From assembly GCF_022811705.1 (NCBI RefSeq), contig NZ_CP094528.1:3941265-4005264 (forward strand): 64,000 nt of DNA. Reading direction: 5' to 3'. Position 1 is the first letter of the stretch; each line of letters opens with the position of its first letter. A program made the translations under genes and the position numbers. The stretch is from Agromyces larvae (GTDB lineage: Bacteria > Actinomycetota > Actinomycetes > Actinomycetales > Microbacteriaceae). The notes beneath the pieces are model-generated. The model had not been told where the DNA came from. It saw nothing but the letters and a program-made list of their open reading frames with translations, and did not search any database. Shown here in pieces: positions 10,539 to 18,825 of the stretch.

Positions 10539-11246
10539 TCAGATGACGACGTCGATGTCGTCGGCCAGCGGCAGCCCGGCGTACTCGGCGTCGACGAGGA
10601 TGGGCAGGTGATCGGATGACCCGCGCGGCAGCGTCTGCACCCGCCGGATCTCGAGCCCGGCGGACGTCGCGAAGTCGTAGTGCCCGCGGAAGAACTTGTA
10701 CCGCGTGTAGGTGCGGCTGTCGCTGAGCGTCAGCTCGTAGCCGACCTGCTGCACCTTGTCGGCGAGGTTCTCCTTGAAGACCGGGTAGTTGTAGTCGCCG
10801 ACCATGAGCGTCGGCAGGCCGGGCCCGAGGAACTGCAGTTCGCCGAGCGCCGAGCGGATCTGGTGGCGGCGCAGCGAGTTCAGCGCGGTCAGCGGCGCCG
10901 CATGGAACGACGCGACGATGACCTCGCGCCGGGCGTGCGCGAGGTCGACCAGGCGGGCGCCGAGCAACCGCTCGTGCGCGGGCCGCAGCACCCGGTCGTG
11001 CAGCGACTTCTTCAGCGCGAACGCGCGCAGCGCGCGGGGCTCGAGCCGCTCGGGGTCGTAGTACATCGCCAGCCCCAGCCGGTTGCCGCTCGTCGAGTGC
11101 GCGAGGCGCAGGCGCCCGACCTGCTCGGCCAGGGCGCTCGTGTCGCACTCCTGCAGGCAGATGACGTCGGGACGGTAGCGCTCATCGAGCGCCGCGAGCT
11201 CGGAGATCGCGCGGTGCTTGCGGAGGTTGTAGCTGATCACCAGCAT
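10539..11246 (-). CDS. Endonuclease/exonuclease/phosphatase (EEP) family protein
   Basis: The 235-residue protein shows the EEP set of motifs: VISYNLRKH at the start, the metal ligand Glu in ICLQECD, the central G-D-Y-N-Y (the usual G-D-x-N) and the C-terminal S-S-D-H-L-P-I with the catalytic histidine. The family cleaves phosphodiesters in DNA, RNA, inositol phosphates or sphingomyelin. No signal peptide is visible, so a cytoplasmic nuclease or phosphatase is likely. The gene converges on the serine hydrolase gene with only 14 bases between them. Confidence 0.85.
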   Translation of the reverse strand: MLVISYNLRKHRAISELAALDERYRPDVICLQECDTSALAEQVGRLRLAHSTSGNRLGLAMYYDPERLEPRALRAFALKKSLHDRVLRPAHERLLGARLVDLAHARREVIVASFHAAPLTALNSLRRHQIRSALGELQFLGPGLPTLMVGDYNYPVFKENLADKVQQVGYELTLSDSRTYTRYKFFRGHYDFATSAGLEIRRVQTLPRGSSDHLPILVDAEYAGLPLADDIDVVI

Positions 11247-11294
11247 CGCTTCAGCCTAGAACGCCGACCCGGACGTTTCCCCTACGCTGGCGCG

Positions 11295-11726
11295 ATGGAC
11301 GTGCAGCAGCTCATCGATCTGGTGCGCCTCGAGCGCGCCGGCGTCGTGGCCACGCTCGCCGCCGACGGCGCGCCCCAAGCGGCGTACCTCTCGATCGCGG
11401 CCACCGATCGCGGCGAGCTGGTGTTCGACGCCAAGCCCGATTCGCGCAAGGTCGCGAACCTGCGGCGCGACCCGCGGATCGCGGTCGTGGTGGGCGGCGA
11501 CCGCGGCGTGACCCTCCAGTGCGAAGGCGTCGCCGATCTGCCGACCGGGGCCGAGCTCGAGCGGTGCACCGCGGCCTACCTCGCCGCGTTCCCCGAGTTC
11601 GCGTCGTCGTTCGACGCGGGTGCGGTCGTGGTCCTGCGGGTGCTGCTCGACTGGGCGCGCTCCGGCGACTTCCGCGGCGAGCATCCGCTGATCGAGGACG
11701 TCGAGCTGGGCGCGCCGCCGGCCTGA
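11295..11726 (+). CDS. Pyridoxamine-5'-phosphate-oxidase-like flavin/F420 split-barrel protein
   Basis: The 143-residue protein matches the actinobacterial PNPOx/F420-dependent oxidoreductase fold: GVVATLAADGAPQAAYLSIA, the segment VFDAKPDSRKVANLRRDPRIAVV, and a late strand with VVLRVLLDWARSGDF. True PNPOx enzymes make pyridoxal phosphate, but short proteins of this kind usually bind FMN, F420 or haem and reduce unknown substrates. A -10-like CCTACGCT lies close to the ATG and no ribosome-binding site is visible, suggesting a leaderless transcript. Confidence 0.78.
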   Translation: MDVQQLIDLVRLERAGVVATLAADGAPQAAYLSIAATDRGELVFDAKPDSRKVANLRRDPRIAVVVGGDRGVTLQCEGVADLPTGAELERCTAAYLAAFPEFASSFDAGAVVVLRVLLDWARSGDFRGEHPLIEDVELGAPPA

Positions 11727-11748
11727 CCGGCGAACCCTCGAACCGGGC

Positions 11749-12351
11749 TCATCCCGATCGGTCGGCGGCGTCGCCGACCGCCGCCAGCAGCGCCGGCACG
11801 GCGATCTCGAGGATGTCGTCGCGCCCGATCGTGCCGCGCTGCAGCCACTCGCGGCAGAGCGCCTTGATGAGCGGTGCGAGCGCGCGCACCCGTGCCCGGG
11901 TGGGGGGCGTGTCGTCGGCGCCGACCGCGTCGATGACGAGCTGGGCGGCGCGGTCGTCGGCGGCGTCGACGATGGCCTGCACGTCGGAGCCGTCGTGCAG
12001 GCCCTCGGCGCCCGAGGTCGTCACCCACTCCTGCCCGTAGGCGATGGCGCCGTCGAGGATCCAGCCGATGACTCGGGCCGCGCGCTCGCGCCGCGGCCGG
12101 CCGTCGAGGTCGGGCAGGCCGCCGACCGGCAGGCGCACCGTGATCGCGAGCACGGCGAGGAACAGGTCGCGCTTCGAGCCGAAGTAGTGGTTCAGCAGGC
12201 CGCGGGTCACGCCGGCGGCCTGGGCGAGCTCCTCCATCGAGACCGACGCGTAGTCGCGCTCGCGGTAGAGGTCGCGGGCGGCCGCGATGATGCGCTCGCG
12301 ACGCTCAGCGGGCGGCAGTCGCACCCGGCGCGTGCTGACGGCTTCGGACAC
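11749..12351 (-). CDS. TetR family transcriptional regulator
   Basis: The 200-residue repressor has a standard TetR DNA-binding domain: RRERIIAAARDLYRERDYAS, then VSMEELAQAAGVTRGLLNHY with F-G-S-K-R-D-L-F after it. The C-terminal ligand domain is poorly conserved. It is transcribed away from the acyl-CoA dehydrogenase gene, so its ligand is plausibly an acyl-CoA or fatty acid. An almost perfect dyad that could be its operator covers the -35 region of the opposite promoter (12373-12387). Confidence 0.88.
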   Translation of the reverse strand: MSEAVSTRRVRLPPAERRERIIAAARDLYRERDYASVSMEELAQAAGVTRGLLNHYFGSKRDLFLAVLAITVRLPVGGLPDLDGRPRRERAARVIGWILDGAIAYGQEWVTTSGAEGLHDGSDVQAIVDAADDRAAQLVIDAVGADDTPPTRARVRALAPLIKALCREWLQRGTIGRDDILEIAVPALLAAVGDAADRSG

Positions 12352-12372
12352 GCGGTCAGTCTGTTCCGGCTA

Positions 12373-12401
12373 TTGGCAGGCTGTCAACACGAGACTAGGC
12401 T
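12373..12401 (+). promoter_or_regulatory. Promoter with overlapping dyad, probable TetR operator
   Basis: A -35 TTGGCA (12373-12378), a 17-base spacer and a -10 TAGGCT (12396-12401) lie eight bases before an ATG at 12409. The dyad TTGGCAG-G-CTGTCAA (12373-12387, one mismatch) covers the -35 box. It lies between the divergent TetR gene and the acyl-CoA dehydrogenase operon, so repression by that TetR is likely. Confidence 0.65.
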
Positions 12402-12408
12402 CAGCGCC

Positions 12409-12609
12409 ATGCGCAGCGACTCCGATGTCGTGGTGATCCGATCCGGTTTCGACGGAAGCGTCACCGTGCTGCGCCGCGCGGCCTCCCGCTGCTCCCGATC
12501 CCGGCGGCGCCACCGCGCCGCCGCCACCCGGTGCCGGCCCGACCGGCCGCGCACCTGCCGAGTGCATCCCGAACCGGGACGCGCCCCACAGGAAGGACGA
12601 ACACCATGA
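12409..12609 (+). CDS. Small Arg/Ser/Cys-rich upstream ORF coupled to acyl-CoA dehydrogenase
   Basis: A 66-codon frame begins at an ATG eight bases after a good -10 box and ends with a TGA that overlaps the acyl-CoA dehydrogenase ATG (ATGA). The product starts MRSDSDVVVIRSGFDGS and becomes very basic (SRCSRSRRRHRAAATRCR). No family is recognised. It could be a leaderless leader ORF that couples translation, or only an accidental frame in a 200-base untranslated leader; the AGGAAGG before the dehydrogenase start permits independent initiation. Confidence 0.35.
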   Translation: MRSDSDVVVIRSGFDGSVTVLRRAASRCSRSRRRHRAAATRCRPDRPRTCRVHPEPGRAPQEGRTP

Positions 12610-13811
12610 CCCTCGCCGACTCACGCACCGAGGCATCCGCCCGGCCCGCGCCGCCTGCGCCGTTCTACGGCGAAGACCACGAGGCGTACCGCGAGACCGT
12701 TCGCGAGTTCCTCCGTCGCGAAGTGGTGCCGAACTTCGACCGCTGGGAGGAGGAACGACTCATCCCGCGCTCGGTGTGGAAGGCCGCCGCCGAGGCCGGG
12801 CTCTACTCGCTCGCCATCCCCGAGGAGTACGGCGGGCCCGGCGAGCCCGACTACCGGTTCCGCATGGTCGTCTGCGAAGAGGTCGCGCGCACGAACACGA
12901 CGTCCTTCGGCGTCGGCATCGGCCTGCAGGACGACATCATCACCCCCTACTTCCTGCACGTCGGCAACGACGAGCAGCGGCAGCGGTTCCTGCCCGGGCT
13001 CGCGTCGGGCGAGCTGATCGGCGCGATCGGCATGACCGAGCCCGGCACCGGCAGCGACCTGCAGGGCATCCGCACCACCGCGGTGCGCGATGGCGACGAC
13101 TGGATCCTGAACGGGCAGAAGACGTTCATCTCCAGCGGCATCCAGGCCGACTTCGTGATCGCGGTGGCCCGCACCGATCCCGACGCCGGGTCGAAGGGCT
13201 TCAGCCTGTTCATCGTCGAGACCGGCATGCCCGGGTTCGAGCGCGGACGCAAGCTCGACAAGGTCGGCATCGTCGGGCAGGACACCGCCGAACTGTTCTT
13301 CCGCGACGTGCGCGTGCCCGCCGCGAACCTCGTCGGCGAGGTCGGCGGCGGCATGGCCTACCTGATGCAGAACCTGCCGCTCGAGCGGCTCGGCATCGCG
13401 ATCGCCTCGCAGGCCGGCGCCGAGGCCGCGCTCGCGTGGACGCTCGACTACGTGTACGAACGGCGCGCGTTCGGGCAGCGGATCGGCGACTTCCAGAACA
13501 CCCGGTTCGAGCTCGCCGAGATCGAGACCGAGGTGGAGGTCGCGCGTGCGTTCGTCGAGCAGGCGGTGCTGAAGTACAACGCCGGCGTGCTGTCGACGGT
13601 CGAGGCGTCGAAGGCCAAGTGGTACGTCTCGGAGCTGCAGCAGCGGGTCGTCTACCGCTGCCAGCAGCTCTTCGGCGGGTACGGATTCATGCTCGAGTAC
13701 CCGATCGGCAAGGCGTACCGCGACGCCCGCATCCAGACCATCTACGGCGGCACCACCGAGATCATGAAGGAGATCATCGGCCGCGCCCAGGCCGCCAGGT
13801 ACCGCGGGTGA
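12606..13811 (+). CDS. Acyl-CoA dehydrogenase (long-chain type)
   Basis: The 401-residue flavoprotein would catalyse alpha,beta-desaturation of an acyl-CoA, passing electrons to electron-transfer flavoprotein. It shows the FAD/substrate signatures [18 protein letters not shown] and [19 protein letters not shown], and the C-terminal Q-L-F-G-G-Y-G-F with [11 protein letters not shown]. Glycine occupies the usual catalytic Glu position (Y-G-G-T rather than Y-E-G-T), as in long-chain and isovaleryl-CoA dehydrogenases. There the base comes from an earlier helix; the Glu in [10 protein letters not shown] is the candidate. AGGAAGG precedes the ATG. It is followed by a racemase-type CoA enzyme, so branched-chain or methyl-branched acid degradation is likely. 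Confidence 0.93.
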   Translation: MTLADSRTEASARPAPPAPFYGEDHEAYRETVREFLRREVVPNFDRWEEERLIPRSVWKAAAEAGLYSLAIPEEYGGPGEPDYRFRMVVCEEVARTNTTSFGVGIGLQDDIITPYFLHVGNDEQRQRFLPGLASGELIGAIGMTEPGTGSDLQGIRTTAVRDGDDWILNGQKTFISSGIQADFVIAVARTDPDAGSKGFSLFIVETGMPGFERGRKLDKVGIVGQDTAELFFRDVRVPAANLVGEVGGGMAYLMQNLPLERLGIAIASQAGAEAALAWTLDYVYERRAFGQRIGDFQNTRFELAEIETEVEVARAFVEQAVLKYNAGVLSTVEASKAKWYVSELQQRVVYRCQQLFGGYGFMLEYPIGKAYRDARIQTIYGGTTEIMKEIIGRAQAARYRG

Positions 13812-13836
13812 GCGAACGGTTGCCCCGCGGGCGGAC

Positions 13837-14988
13837 GTGCGCCGCGTGACCGGTCCGCTCGCGGGCATCCGCGTGGTCGAGCTCGGCGGCATCGGCCCGG
13901 CGCCGCACGCGGCGATGGTGCTCGCCGATCTCGGCGCCGACGTGGTGCGCATCGAACGCGACGGCGCCCTCGGCGTGGGCGACGACGAACGACCCGACCT
14001 CACCCTGCGCGGCCGGCGGCGGATCGCACTCGACCTCGGCACCGCCGACGGGGCGGCCGCCGCGCTCGAGCTCGTCGACCGCGCCGACGTCGTGATCGAG
14101 GGGTACCGGCCGGGAGTGGCCGAGCGGCTCGGCCTCGGCCCCGACACGTGTCTGGGCCGCAACCCGCGCCTCGTCTACGGGCGGGTCACCGGGTGGGGGC
14201 AGGACGGCCCGCGCGCGACCCACGCGGGGCACGACCTGAACTATCTCGCGCTCACCGGCGCCCTGCATGCGATCGGGCGTCGCGGGGAGCGACCCGTGCC
14301 GCCGCTCAACCTGGTGGCCGATTTCGGCGGCGGGTCGATGCTCGTCGTCACGGGGGTGCTGGCCGCCCTCGTCGAACGGTCGGTATCGGGCCGCGGGCAG
14401 GTCGTCGACGCGGCGATGGTCGACGGCGTGTCGCTGCTCATGCAGCTCACCTGGTCGATGCGGTCGGTCGGGCAGTGGTCGGATGCCCGTGAGGCGAACC
14501 TGCTCGACGGCGCCGCGCCGTTCTACGACACGTACGCCTGCGCCGACGGCCGATTCGTCGCGGTCGGCGCGATCGAGGAGCGGTTCTGGGCGCAGGTCGT
14601 CGCGGGGCTCGCGGAGACGGGGGCGCTCGCGGCCGCGGGCGTCGCCGACCTCGCCGACCTGCCCGACCGGAACGACCCGCACGACTGGCCGGCGCTGCGC
14701 GACGTGCTCACCCGGGCGTTCGCCACCCGGCCACGCGACGCATGGGCCGAGGTGTTCGGCGGCACCGACGCGTGCGTCACACCCGTGCTCACGCTGGCCG
14801 AGGCCGCCGCCGACCCGCACCTCGCCGCACGCGGCACGCTCGCCCCCGTCGGCGGCGTCGTGCAGGCCGCGCCCGCGCCGCGGTTCTCGCGCACCGCGGC
14901 GGACGCGCCGCACCCGCCCGCACCGGTCGGGCGCGATGCCGACGCGGTGGGGCGGGTACTGGAGGAGTGGCGCGACGCGGCCGGCTAG
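13837..14988 (+). CDS. CaiB/BaiF family: alpha-methylacyl-CoA racemase
   Basis: The 383-residue protein begins with the family signature [20 protein letters not shown]. Two residues known to be catalytic in mycobacterial alpha-methylacyl-CoA racemase are both visible at the right spacing: His132 in G-H-D-L-N-Y-L-A and Asp162 in N-L-V-A-D-F-G-G-G. The enzyme interconverts (R)- and (S)-2-methylacyl-CoA so that beta-oxidation of methyl-branched acids can proceed, which fits the acyl-CoA dehydrogenase just upstream. Start: GTG at 13837 or, nine bases later, at 13846 (MTGPLAG); neither has a strong ribosome-binding site. Confidence 0.9.
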   Translation: MRRVTGPLAGIRVVELGGIGPAPHAAMVLADLGADVVRIERDGALGVGDDERPDLTLRGRRRIALDLGTADGAAAALELVDRADVVIEGYRPGVAERLGLGPDTCLGRNPRLVYGRVTGWGQDGPRATHAGHDLNYLALTGALHAIGRRGERPVPPLNLVADFGGGSMLVVTGVLAALVERSVSGRGQVVDAAMVDGVSLLMQLTWSMRSVGQWSDAREANLLDGAAPFYDTYACADGRFVAVGAIEERFWAQVVAGLAETGALAAAGVADLADLPDRNDPHDWPALRDVLTRAFATRPRDAWAEVFGGTDACVTPVLTLAEAAADPHLAARGTLAPVGGVVQAAPAPRFSRTAADAPHPPAPVGRDADAVGRVLEEWRDAAG

Positions 14989-15024
14989 GCCGAGCGCAGC
15001 CCGGTCAGGCCGAGCGCAGCCCGG
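14987..15024. repeat. Tandem 20-bp duplication at a convergent gene junction
   Basis: The 18-base unit AGGCCGAGCGCAGCCCGG occurs at 14987-15004 and again at 15007-15024. It spans the space between the racemase stop (14988) and the epoxide hydrolase stop (15005), and the second copy forms the last codons of the hydrolase. Confidence 0.7.
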
Positions 15025-16138
15025 CGAAGAAGGCGCGAAGGTCAGATGCCACGGCCTCGGGCGCCTCGAGGGCGGCGAAGTGCCCGCCGCCGTCGAACCG
15101 GCTCCAGTGCACGATGCGGTCGTTGTCGCGCTCGGCGAACACCCGGATCGTCTGGAAGTCGTCGGCGAACACCGCGACCCCCGTAGGCGAGTGGTTCACG
15201 GCGGGCTCCGGAGCATCCTGCGCGTTCTCGTAGTAGGCGCGCGCCATGCCGGCCGCGGAGTTCGTGAACCAGGCGACGCTCACCGCGGCGAGGATCGCGT
15301 CGAGCGGCACCTTCGAGGTGCCGTTGCCGAACGACTCGAACAGCTCGCTGTAGGCGAGCAGCCCGACGGGGGAGTCGCTGAGCGCGGCCGCGATCGTCTG
15401 CGGGCGGGACGCGTTCATCGTGTTGTACCCGCCGACGCGCTGGAACCACTGCATGTGCTCGAGGCCGGCGTAGTCGGCGGGCGTCAGATGCTCGAACTCG
15501 CTCGGGTCGCCCGACGGGAACGAGAAGAGCTGCAGCACGTGCAGGCCGAGGAATCCCTCGGGTTCGGCCAGGCCCAGCTCGCGCGCGACCATCGCGCCGT
15601 TGTCGGAGCCGTGCACGCCGTAGCTCTCGTAGCCGAGGGCGCGCATGAGCGCGTCGTAGGCGCGGGCGACGCGGGCGGTCGTCCACCCCGGCTCGCGCAC
15701 CGGGTTCGAGAAGCCGAAGCCCGGGGCATCCGGGATGACGACGTGGAAGGCGTCCTCGGCCCGCCCGCCGTGGGCGACCGGGTCGACGAGCGCGTCGATG
15801 ACGTCGAGGTAGTCGATCGCCGAGCCCGGGTAGGTGTGCGCGAGCAGCAGGGGCGTCGCCTGCTCGTGCTTCGAGCGCACGTGCAGGAAGTGGATCGGCT
15901 GCCCGTCGACCTCGGCGATGAAGTTCGGCACCGCGTTGATGCGGGCCTCGACCGCGCGCCAGTCGAACTCGCGCCAGCGGGCGACGGCGTCGGCGAGGTA
16001 GTGGTTCGGGGTGCCGGTCTCCCAGGTGTCGCCGGGCGCCGGCTGGGGGAGCCGGGTGCGGGCGAGGCGGTCGGCGAGGTCGTCGAGGTCGGCCTGCGGG
16101 ACGGCGACGGTGAAGGGGCGGATGGCTGCGATGTTCAT
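15005..16138 (-). CDS. Epoxide hydrolase (EHN alpha/beta-hydrolase)
   Basis: The 377-residue enzyme starts with an epoxide-hydrolase N-terminal segment (IRPFTVAVPQADLDDLADRL) followed by an alpha/beta-hydrolase domain. The oxyanion region is H-T-Y-P-G-S, the nucleophile elbow is H-G-S-D-N-G with Asp179, and the catalytic histidine is His353 in G-G-G-H-F-A-A-L-E. It would open an epoxide to a diol; the natural substrate is unknown. The ATG at 16138 follows GGAG and begins at the conserved N-terminus, so longer upstream frames are not used. The gene is divergent from a WYL regulator across a promoter with two overlapping dyads. Confidence 0.9.
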   Translation of the reverse strand: MNIAAIRPFTVAVPQADLDDLADRLARTRLPQPAPGDTWETGTPNHYLADAVARWREFDWRAVEARINAVPNFIAEVDGQPIHFLHVRSKHEQATPLLLAHTYPGSAIDYLDVIDALVDPVAHGGRAEDAFHVVIPDAPGFGFSNPVREPGWTTARVARAYDALMRALGYESYGVHGSDNGAMVARELGLAEPEGFLGLHVLQLFSFPSGDPSEFEHLTPADYAGLEHMQWFQRVGGYNTMNASRPQTIAAALSDSPVGLLAYSELFESFGNGTSKVPLDAILAAVSVAWFTNSAAGMARAYYENAQDAPEPAVNHSPTGVAVFADDFQTIRVFAERDNDRIVHWSRFDGGGHFAALEAPEAVASDLRAFFAGLRSA

Positions 16139-16160
16139 GTCTCCGAAGGTACGATCCAAA

Positions 16161-16197
16161 CAGGAACGGATGATTCCTGATTCGCGAGATCCGTTCC
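16161..16197. promoter_or_regulatory. Overlapping dyads between epoxide hydrolase and WYL regulator genes
   Basis: A first dyad, CAGGAA-N7-TTCCTG (16161-16179), shares bases with a second one, GGAACGGAT (16163-16171) and ATCCGTTCC (16189-16197). Both arms are perfect. The position in an 82-base divergent intergenic region suggests an operator for the WYL regulator acting on both genes. Confidence 0.5.
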
Positions 16198-16220
16198 GCC
16201 GGACTCGGAAGGAGCCGCCC

Positions 16221-17177
16221 ATGGCCGAAGCCGCCACCCGCCTGCTCGCACTGCTCGCGCTGCTGCAATCGCGGCCGTCGTGGACCGGGCCCGAACTCGC
16301 GGGGCGCCTCGACGTGTCGACCCGCACCGTCCGCAACGACGTCGAGCGGCTGCGCGGGCTCGGGTACCCGGTCGATGCGGTGCGCGGCGCCGCCGGCGGC
16401 TACCGGCTCGGGGCGGGCGGCCGCATGCCGCCCCTGCTCCTCGACGACGAGGAGGCGGTCGCGGTCGCGATCGGGTTGCGCGCGGTGAAGGGCGTCGCGG
16501 GCGTCGCCGAATCGGGCGCGCGGGCGCTCGCCAAACTCGAGCAGGTGCTGCCCGCGCGCCTTCGCCCGCTCGTCGAGGCGGTCACCCAGGTCGTCGACCA
16601 TGCGCCCGAGAACACCGGCACGGATGCCCCCGACCCCGAGGTCGACCCCGCGGTGCTGCAGGCGATCGCGACCGCCATCCGCGCCGCCGAGTGGTTCCGC
16701 TTCGACTACCGCGGCGACCCCGCCCTGGTCGAGCCGTACCGCCTCCTCGCGTGGCAGCGCCGCTGGTACCTGGTCGGGCGCGTGCCCGAGTCGGGGGAGT
16801 GGCACGTCTACCGCGCCGACTGGATCGCCCCCCGCATGCCGACCCGCCGGCGGTTCACCCCGCGGCTCGTGCCCGGCGGCGACTACACGGCGTTCACGAT
16901 GCGGGAGGTCGCGGCGAGCGGCTGGAACGTGCACGCGAGGCTGCGGGTGGATGCCCCGGCCGAGGCCGTGCTCGCGCGCATCCACCCCGCGGTCGGCGTG
17001 GTCGAAGCGGTGTCCGACGAGGCATCCGTGCTGGTGACCGGCGCCGACACGCTCGAGACGGTCGCGGCGTACATCGGCATGCTGGGCATGCCGTTCACGG
17101 TCGAGTCGCCCGTCGAACTGCGCGCGCATCTCGGGCGACTGGCGGGGGTCTACGCACGGGCGGCGTCGACCGGGTAA
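16221..17177 (+). CDS. WYL-domain transcriptional regulator (HTH_11)
   Basis: The 318-residue protein has an N-terminal winged helix (WTGPELAGRLDVSTRTVRND) and the typical V-R-G-A-A-G-G-Y-R-L linker. A WYL domain follows (residues about 140-230) with W-Y-L in the segment LLAWQRRWYLVGRVP, then a C-terminal extension (WCX). WYL domains bind nucleic acid or nucleotide-like ligands and regulate neighbouring genes, DNA damage responses or phage defence. Here the obvious target is the divergent epoxide hydrolase. GGAAGGAG precedes the ATG at 16221. The stop codon overlaps the iron box of the next gene. Confidence 0.9.
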   Translation: MAEAATRLLALLALLQSRPSWTGPELAGRLDVSTRTVRNDVERLRGLGYPVDAVRGAAGGYRLGAGGRMPPLLLDDEEAVAVAIGLRAVKGVAGVAESGARALAKLEQVLPARLRPLVEAVTQVVDHAPENTGTDAPDPEVDPAVLQAIATAIRAAEWFRFDYRGDPALVEPYRLLAWQRRWYLVGRVPESGEWHVYRADWIAPRMPTRRRFTPRLVPGGDYTAFTMREVAASGWNVHARLRVDAPAEAVLARIHPAVGVVEAVSDEASVLVTGADTLETVAAYIGMLGMPFTVESPVELRAHLGRLAGVYARAASTG

Positions 17178-17193
17178 GGTAAGCCTCACCTGC
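17175..17193 (+). promoter_or_regulatory. DtxR/IdeR iron box upstream of the siderophore-interacting protein gene
   Basis: The 19-mer TAAGGTAAGCCTCACCTGC matches TTAGGTNAGCCTNACCTAA at 14 of 17 defined positions. It begins on the stop codon of the WYL gene and lies 20 bases before the GTG start at 17214. Iron-loaded DtxR/IdeR would repress the gene. Confidence 0.75.
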
Positions 17194-17213
17194 CCTGTCA
17201 CCCGGAGGAACCC

Positions 17214-18002
17214 GTGGCCTCGAGCAACATCGCCATCACGCACGCCGAGACCGGCCTCGTCACCGCCGACGTCGTGCGCGCCGAGCGCATCTCACCCCAC
17301 TTCGTGCGGCTCACCATCGGCGGCGACGCGCTCGCCGACTGGCGCCACGTCGGATTCGACCAGTGGTTCCGGCTCGCGGTGCCGACGAGCGACCACACCC
17401 GGTTCGACAACCTCTCCGAGACGTACACCACCGCGGCGTACCTCAAGTACCTGATGCTGCCGAAGGCGACCCGGCCGGTCATCCGCAACTACACGGTGCG
17501 CGAGTTCCGCCGCGAGACGCGCGAGCTCGACATCGACTTCGTCGTGCACGGCGACACCGGCGTGGCCGGGCCGTGGGCCGAGACCCTGCCGATCGGCGCG
17601 ACCGTCGCCCTCATCGACCAGGGCTGCGGCTACCGCCCGGTCGCCGACGCCGATCGCGTGCTGCTCGTCGGCGACGAGAGCGCGCTGCCCGCGATCGCCG
17701 GCATCCTGCGCGATCTGCCCCGCGATGCTCGCGGGCACGCGGTGATCGAGGTGCCCGACCTCGACGACCGTCGGCCGGTCGATGCGCCCGACGGCGTCGA
17801 GGTGCACTGGGTCGACCGCGGCGACGCCGCGCACGCGGGGGCCGCGGCGCTCGCACGGGTGCACGAGCTCGAACTGGATGCCTCGCTCGACGCGTTCGCC
17901 GCGGGCGAGTCGAAGCTCGCGACGGGCGTGCGCCGCCACCTCGTCAACACCGTCGGCGTCGCCAAGCCGAACATCGACTTCTGCGGGTATTGGCGGCTCT
18001 GA
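17214..18002 (+). CDS. Siderophore-interacting protein (FAD/NAD(P)H ferric-siderophore reductase)
   Basis: The 262-residue protein matches the SIP family: an FAD-binding barrel with RNYTVREFR (the R-x-Y-T/S FAD motif) and DIDFVVHG, G-V-A-G-P-W-A, then an NAD(P)H-binding half with VLLVGDESALPAIAGIL and the C-terminal F-C-G-Y-W-R. It releases iron from imported ferric siderophores in the cytoplasm by reduction. GGAGGAA precedes the GTG start. Control by iron is supported by the box at 17175. No siderophore transporter or biosynthesis gene is next to it, so the substrate is not known. Confidence 0.92.
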   Translation: MASSNIAITHAETGLVTADVVRAERISPHFVRLTIGGDALADWRHVGFDQWFRLAVPTSDHTRFDNLSETYTTAAYLKYLMLPKATRPVIRNYTVREFRRETRELDIDFVVHGDTGVAGPWAETLPIGATVALIDQGCGYRPVADADRVLLVGDESALPAIAGILRDLPRDARGHAVIEVPDLDDRRPVDAPDGVEVHWVDRGDAAHAGAAALARVHELELDASLDAFAAGESKLATGVRRHLVNTVGVAKPNIDFCGYWRL

Positions 18003-18069
18003 GGATCCGTGTCACAGCCGGGCGTGGCATCCGGTCGAAGCTGGTGACCGTCGAATGGAAGGACCAGCC

Positions 18070-18825
18070 ATGAAGATCGCCGTCGCCGGAGGCACCGGCC
18101 TCCTGGGCTCGAAGGTCGTCGCCGTCGCGCGCGAGCGCGGGCACGAGGTCGTCGTGCTGTCGCGCTCGGCGGGCGTCGATCTCGTCAGCGGCGACGGGCT
18201 GGCCGACGCGCTCGACGGGGTCGATGCCGTCATCGACGTGAGCAACCGCAACACCCTGAAGGCCGGCGACGCGATCGACTTCTTCACCGCCGCGACCCGG
18301 TCGCTGCTCGCCGCCGAGCAGGCCGCCGGCGTCGGTCACCACGTCGCGCTCTCCATCGTCGGCGTCGATCGGGCGCCGTACGCGTACTACGCCGGCAAGC
18401 TCGCGCAGGAGCGCGAGGTCGAGGCGGGCCAGGTGCCCTGGACCCTGCTGCGGGCGACGCAGTTCCACGAGTTCGCGCAGCAGATGCTCGACCGGTTCTC
18501 GTTCGCCGGCCTGCACCTCGCGCCCACGGCGCGCACCCAGCCGGTCGCGGCCGACGACGTCGCGGCGCGGCTCGTCGATCTCGCCGAGGGCGAGCCGGCC
18601 GGTCGGGTCGCCGACCTCGCGGGGCCCCGCGAGGAGCAGCTCGTCGACATGGTGCGCAAGGTGGCCGCCGCGCGCGGCCTGCGCGGTCCGGTCGTGCCGC
18701 TCACCGTGCCCGGCAAGCAGATGGCGGCGATGCGGCGCGGCGACGTGCTGGCGGGCCCCGGCGCGCAGCTCACGACGCAGTCGTTCGACGAGTGGCTCGC
18801 CGGGCAGCCGGGAACGCCGCGCTGA
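18070..18825 (+). CDS. NmrA-like / atypical SDR NAD(P)-binding protein
   Basis: The 251-residue protein has an N-terminal Rossmann motif (MKIAVAGGTGLLGSKVVAVA, G-x-x-G-x-x-G) and a later segment Y-A-Y-Y-A-G-K-L-A-Q-E-R-E-V, where the Tyr and Lys could correspond to the SDR active site. W-T-L-L-R-A-T-Q-F-H-E-F follows, typical of NAD(P)H-binding NmrA/azoreductase-like proteins. Substrate and reaction are not known. GGAAGGA precedes the ATG. The last 56 bases overlap the 3' end of the opposite-strand gene. Confidence 0.82.
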   Translation: MKIAVAGGTGLLGSKVVAVARERGHEVVVLSRSAGVDLVSGDGLADALDGVDAVIDVSNRNTLKAGDAIDFFTAATRSLLAAEQAAGVGHHVALSIVGVDRAPYAYYAGKLAQEREVEAGQVPWTLLRATQFHEFAQQMLDRFSFAGLHLAPTARTQPVAADDVAARLVDLAEGEPAGRVADLAGPREEQLVDMVRKVAAARGLRGPVVPLTVPGKQMAAMRRGDVLAGPGAQLTTQSFDEWLAGQPGTPR

